Source of the DNA: Paenibacillus segetis
Lineage (GTDB): Bacteria > Bacillota > Bacilli > Paenibacillales > Paenibacillaceae
DNA: 64,000 bases
NCBI RefSeq assembly: GCF_014639155.1
Contig: NZ_BMFT01000001.1
Span: 3,273,045-3,337,044 of the forward strand
Direction: 5' to 3'
Shown in pieces: positions 63,702 to 64,000 of this stretch. Under the pieces are notes generated by a model that saw nothing but the letters and a program-made list of their open reading frames with translations, was not told where the DNA came from and ran no database searches. Each line of letters opens with the position of its first letter. Within the stretch, counting starts at the first letter, position 1. The position numbers were made by a program, and so were the translations under genes.

Positions 63702-64000
63702 TTATCCCTTTACTGCGCCAGCAGTAAGGCTCTTAATGAATAGTTTCGATGTAAAACTAAAAACAAGAATCGTTGGTAACACAGATACGATAATCGCTGA
63801 GAACATACCATTCAGATCACGCGCATAAGCAGATCTAAATTGACCTAACAGGGCGGGGATCGTCATGTTCGTTTTACTTTCAAGCAATATCGTTGCAAAA
63901 TAAAATTCGTTCCAGTTGTTCAAGAAAGCAAGTACGGCTGCCGTGGCCAATCCTGGCTTGGCAAGCGGAACAATGATTTGTACAAATGTTCTCACATGGC
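63702..64000 (-). CDS. Carbohydrate ABC transporter permease, MalG type, partial
   Basis: About 99 C-terminal residues are in the window; the gene continues past the right edge, and the internal GTG at 63995 is not the true start. It shows the end of the EAA loop (IIVPLAKPGLATAAVLAFLNNWNEF) and the final ITSLTAGAVKG-like tail (IKSLTAGAVKG) of CUT1 permeases. It is upstream of the fucosidase in the same operon, so the imported sugar is probably a fucosylated oligosaccharide. Confidence 0.9.
   Translation of the reverse strand, partial: HVRTFVQIIVPLAKPGLATAAVLAFLNNWNEFYFATILLESKTNMTIPALLGQFRSAYARDLNGMFSAIIVSVLPTILVFSFTSKLFIKSLTAGAVKG

Overview
The window looks like chromosomal DNA of a spore-forming, plant-polymer-degrading Bacillota, most like Paenibacillus. 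The evidence is the uninterrupted sporulation sigma factor sigK, a YheC/YheD-type spore-associated ATP-grasp protein, YesM/YesN regulators beside a carbohydrate ABC transporter, secreted beta-helix and chitin-degrading enzymes, strong purine-rich ribosome binding sites, many GTG/TTG starts, and simple hairpin terminators. No tRNA, rRNA, CRISPR array, prophage or insertion sequence was recognised. Species is inferred, not shown.

Layout. 1-370: a metallophosphoesterase running off the left edge with no ordinary start codon. 586-4974: a leftward four-gene unit, response regulator, histidine kinase, ABC ATPase and ABC-2 permease. 5217-16454: a carbohydrate locus. A leftward operon encodes a binding lipoprotein, two permeases, two GH28-like beta-helix enzymes and a GH43-like enzyme. 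A divergent YesM/YesN two-component pair faces it. 16716-18643: a MarR regulator and a DHA2-type drug exporter sharing a 20-nt repeated palindromic operator. 18866-21396: a GC-rich pair, lactone-oxidase-like flavoenzyme and PLP racemase-fold enzyme. 21599-22300: sigK. 22589-28233: hydantoinase-like protein, DUF917 protein, NCS1 permease and a PucR regulator. 28320-34549: a Ca2+-type P-ATPase, the ATP-grasp gene, a truncated short-chain dehydrogenase, an aldo/keto reductase and a divergent AraC regulator.

34634-46996 is a compact fatty-acid degradation locus. The leftward fadF-fadN-fadA-fadE-lcfA-thioesterase genes diverge from fadR-etfB-etfA. The shared intergenic region holds a FadR-type palindrome and a second palindrome on the predicted -35. 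Together these genes cover acyl-CoA activation, the beta-oxidation cycle and electron transfer from acyl-CoA dehydrogenase through ETF to a membrane Fe-S oxidoreductase.

47045-56645 holds an SH3-like protein, a DEDDh exonuclease, an intergenic palindrome array, and a large YhgE/Pip-type membrane protein with 17- and 18-residue repeats. It continues with a WYL-regulator/GyrI-like operon with two matching operator-like sites, the YhaM exoribonuclease, and a PadR-HAAS-DUF4097 operon. 57127-59973 is a multidomain GH18 chitinase with a cre-like site at its predicted transcription start. 60080-64000 is the downstream part of a second sugar operon: permease, GH29 fucosidase, GH4 glycosidase and PfkB kinase.

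Most start positions given here were moved inward from the longest frame because a good ribosome binding site and translational coupling to the upstream gene favour the internal start. The strongest candidates for something undescribed are the paired TGACA-N6-TGTCA sites of the WYL operon, the pair of related hairpins flanking that operon, the palindrome array at 48.26-48.44 kb, the repeat architecture of the YhgE-like protein, and the hydantoinase/DUF917 and lactone-oxidase/PLP-enzyme cassettes whose substrates cannot be read from sequence.
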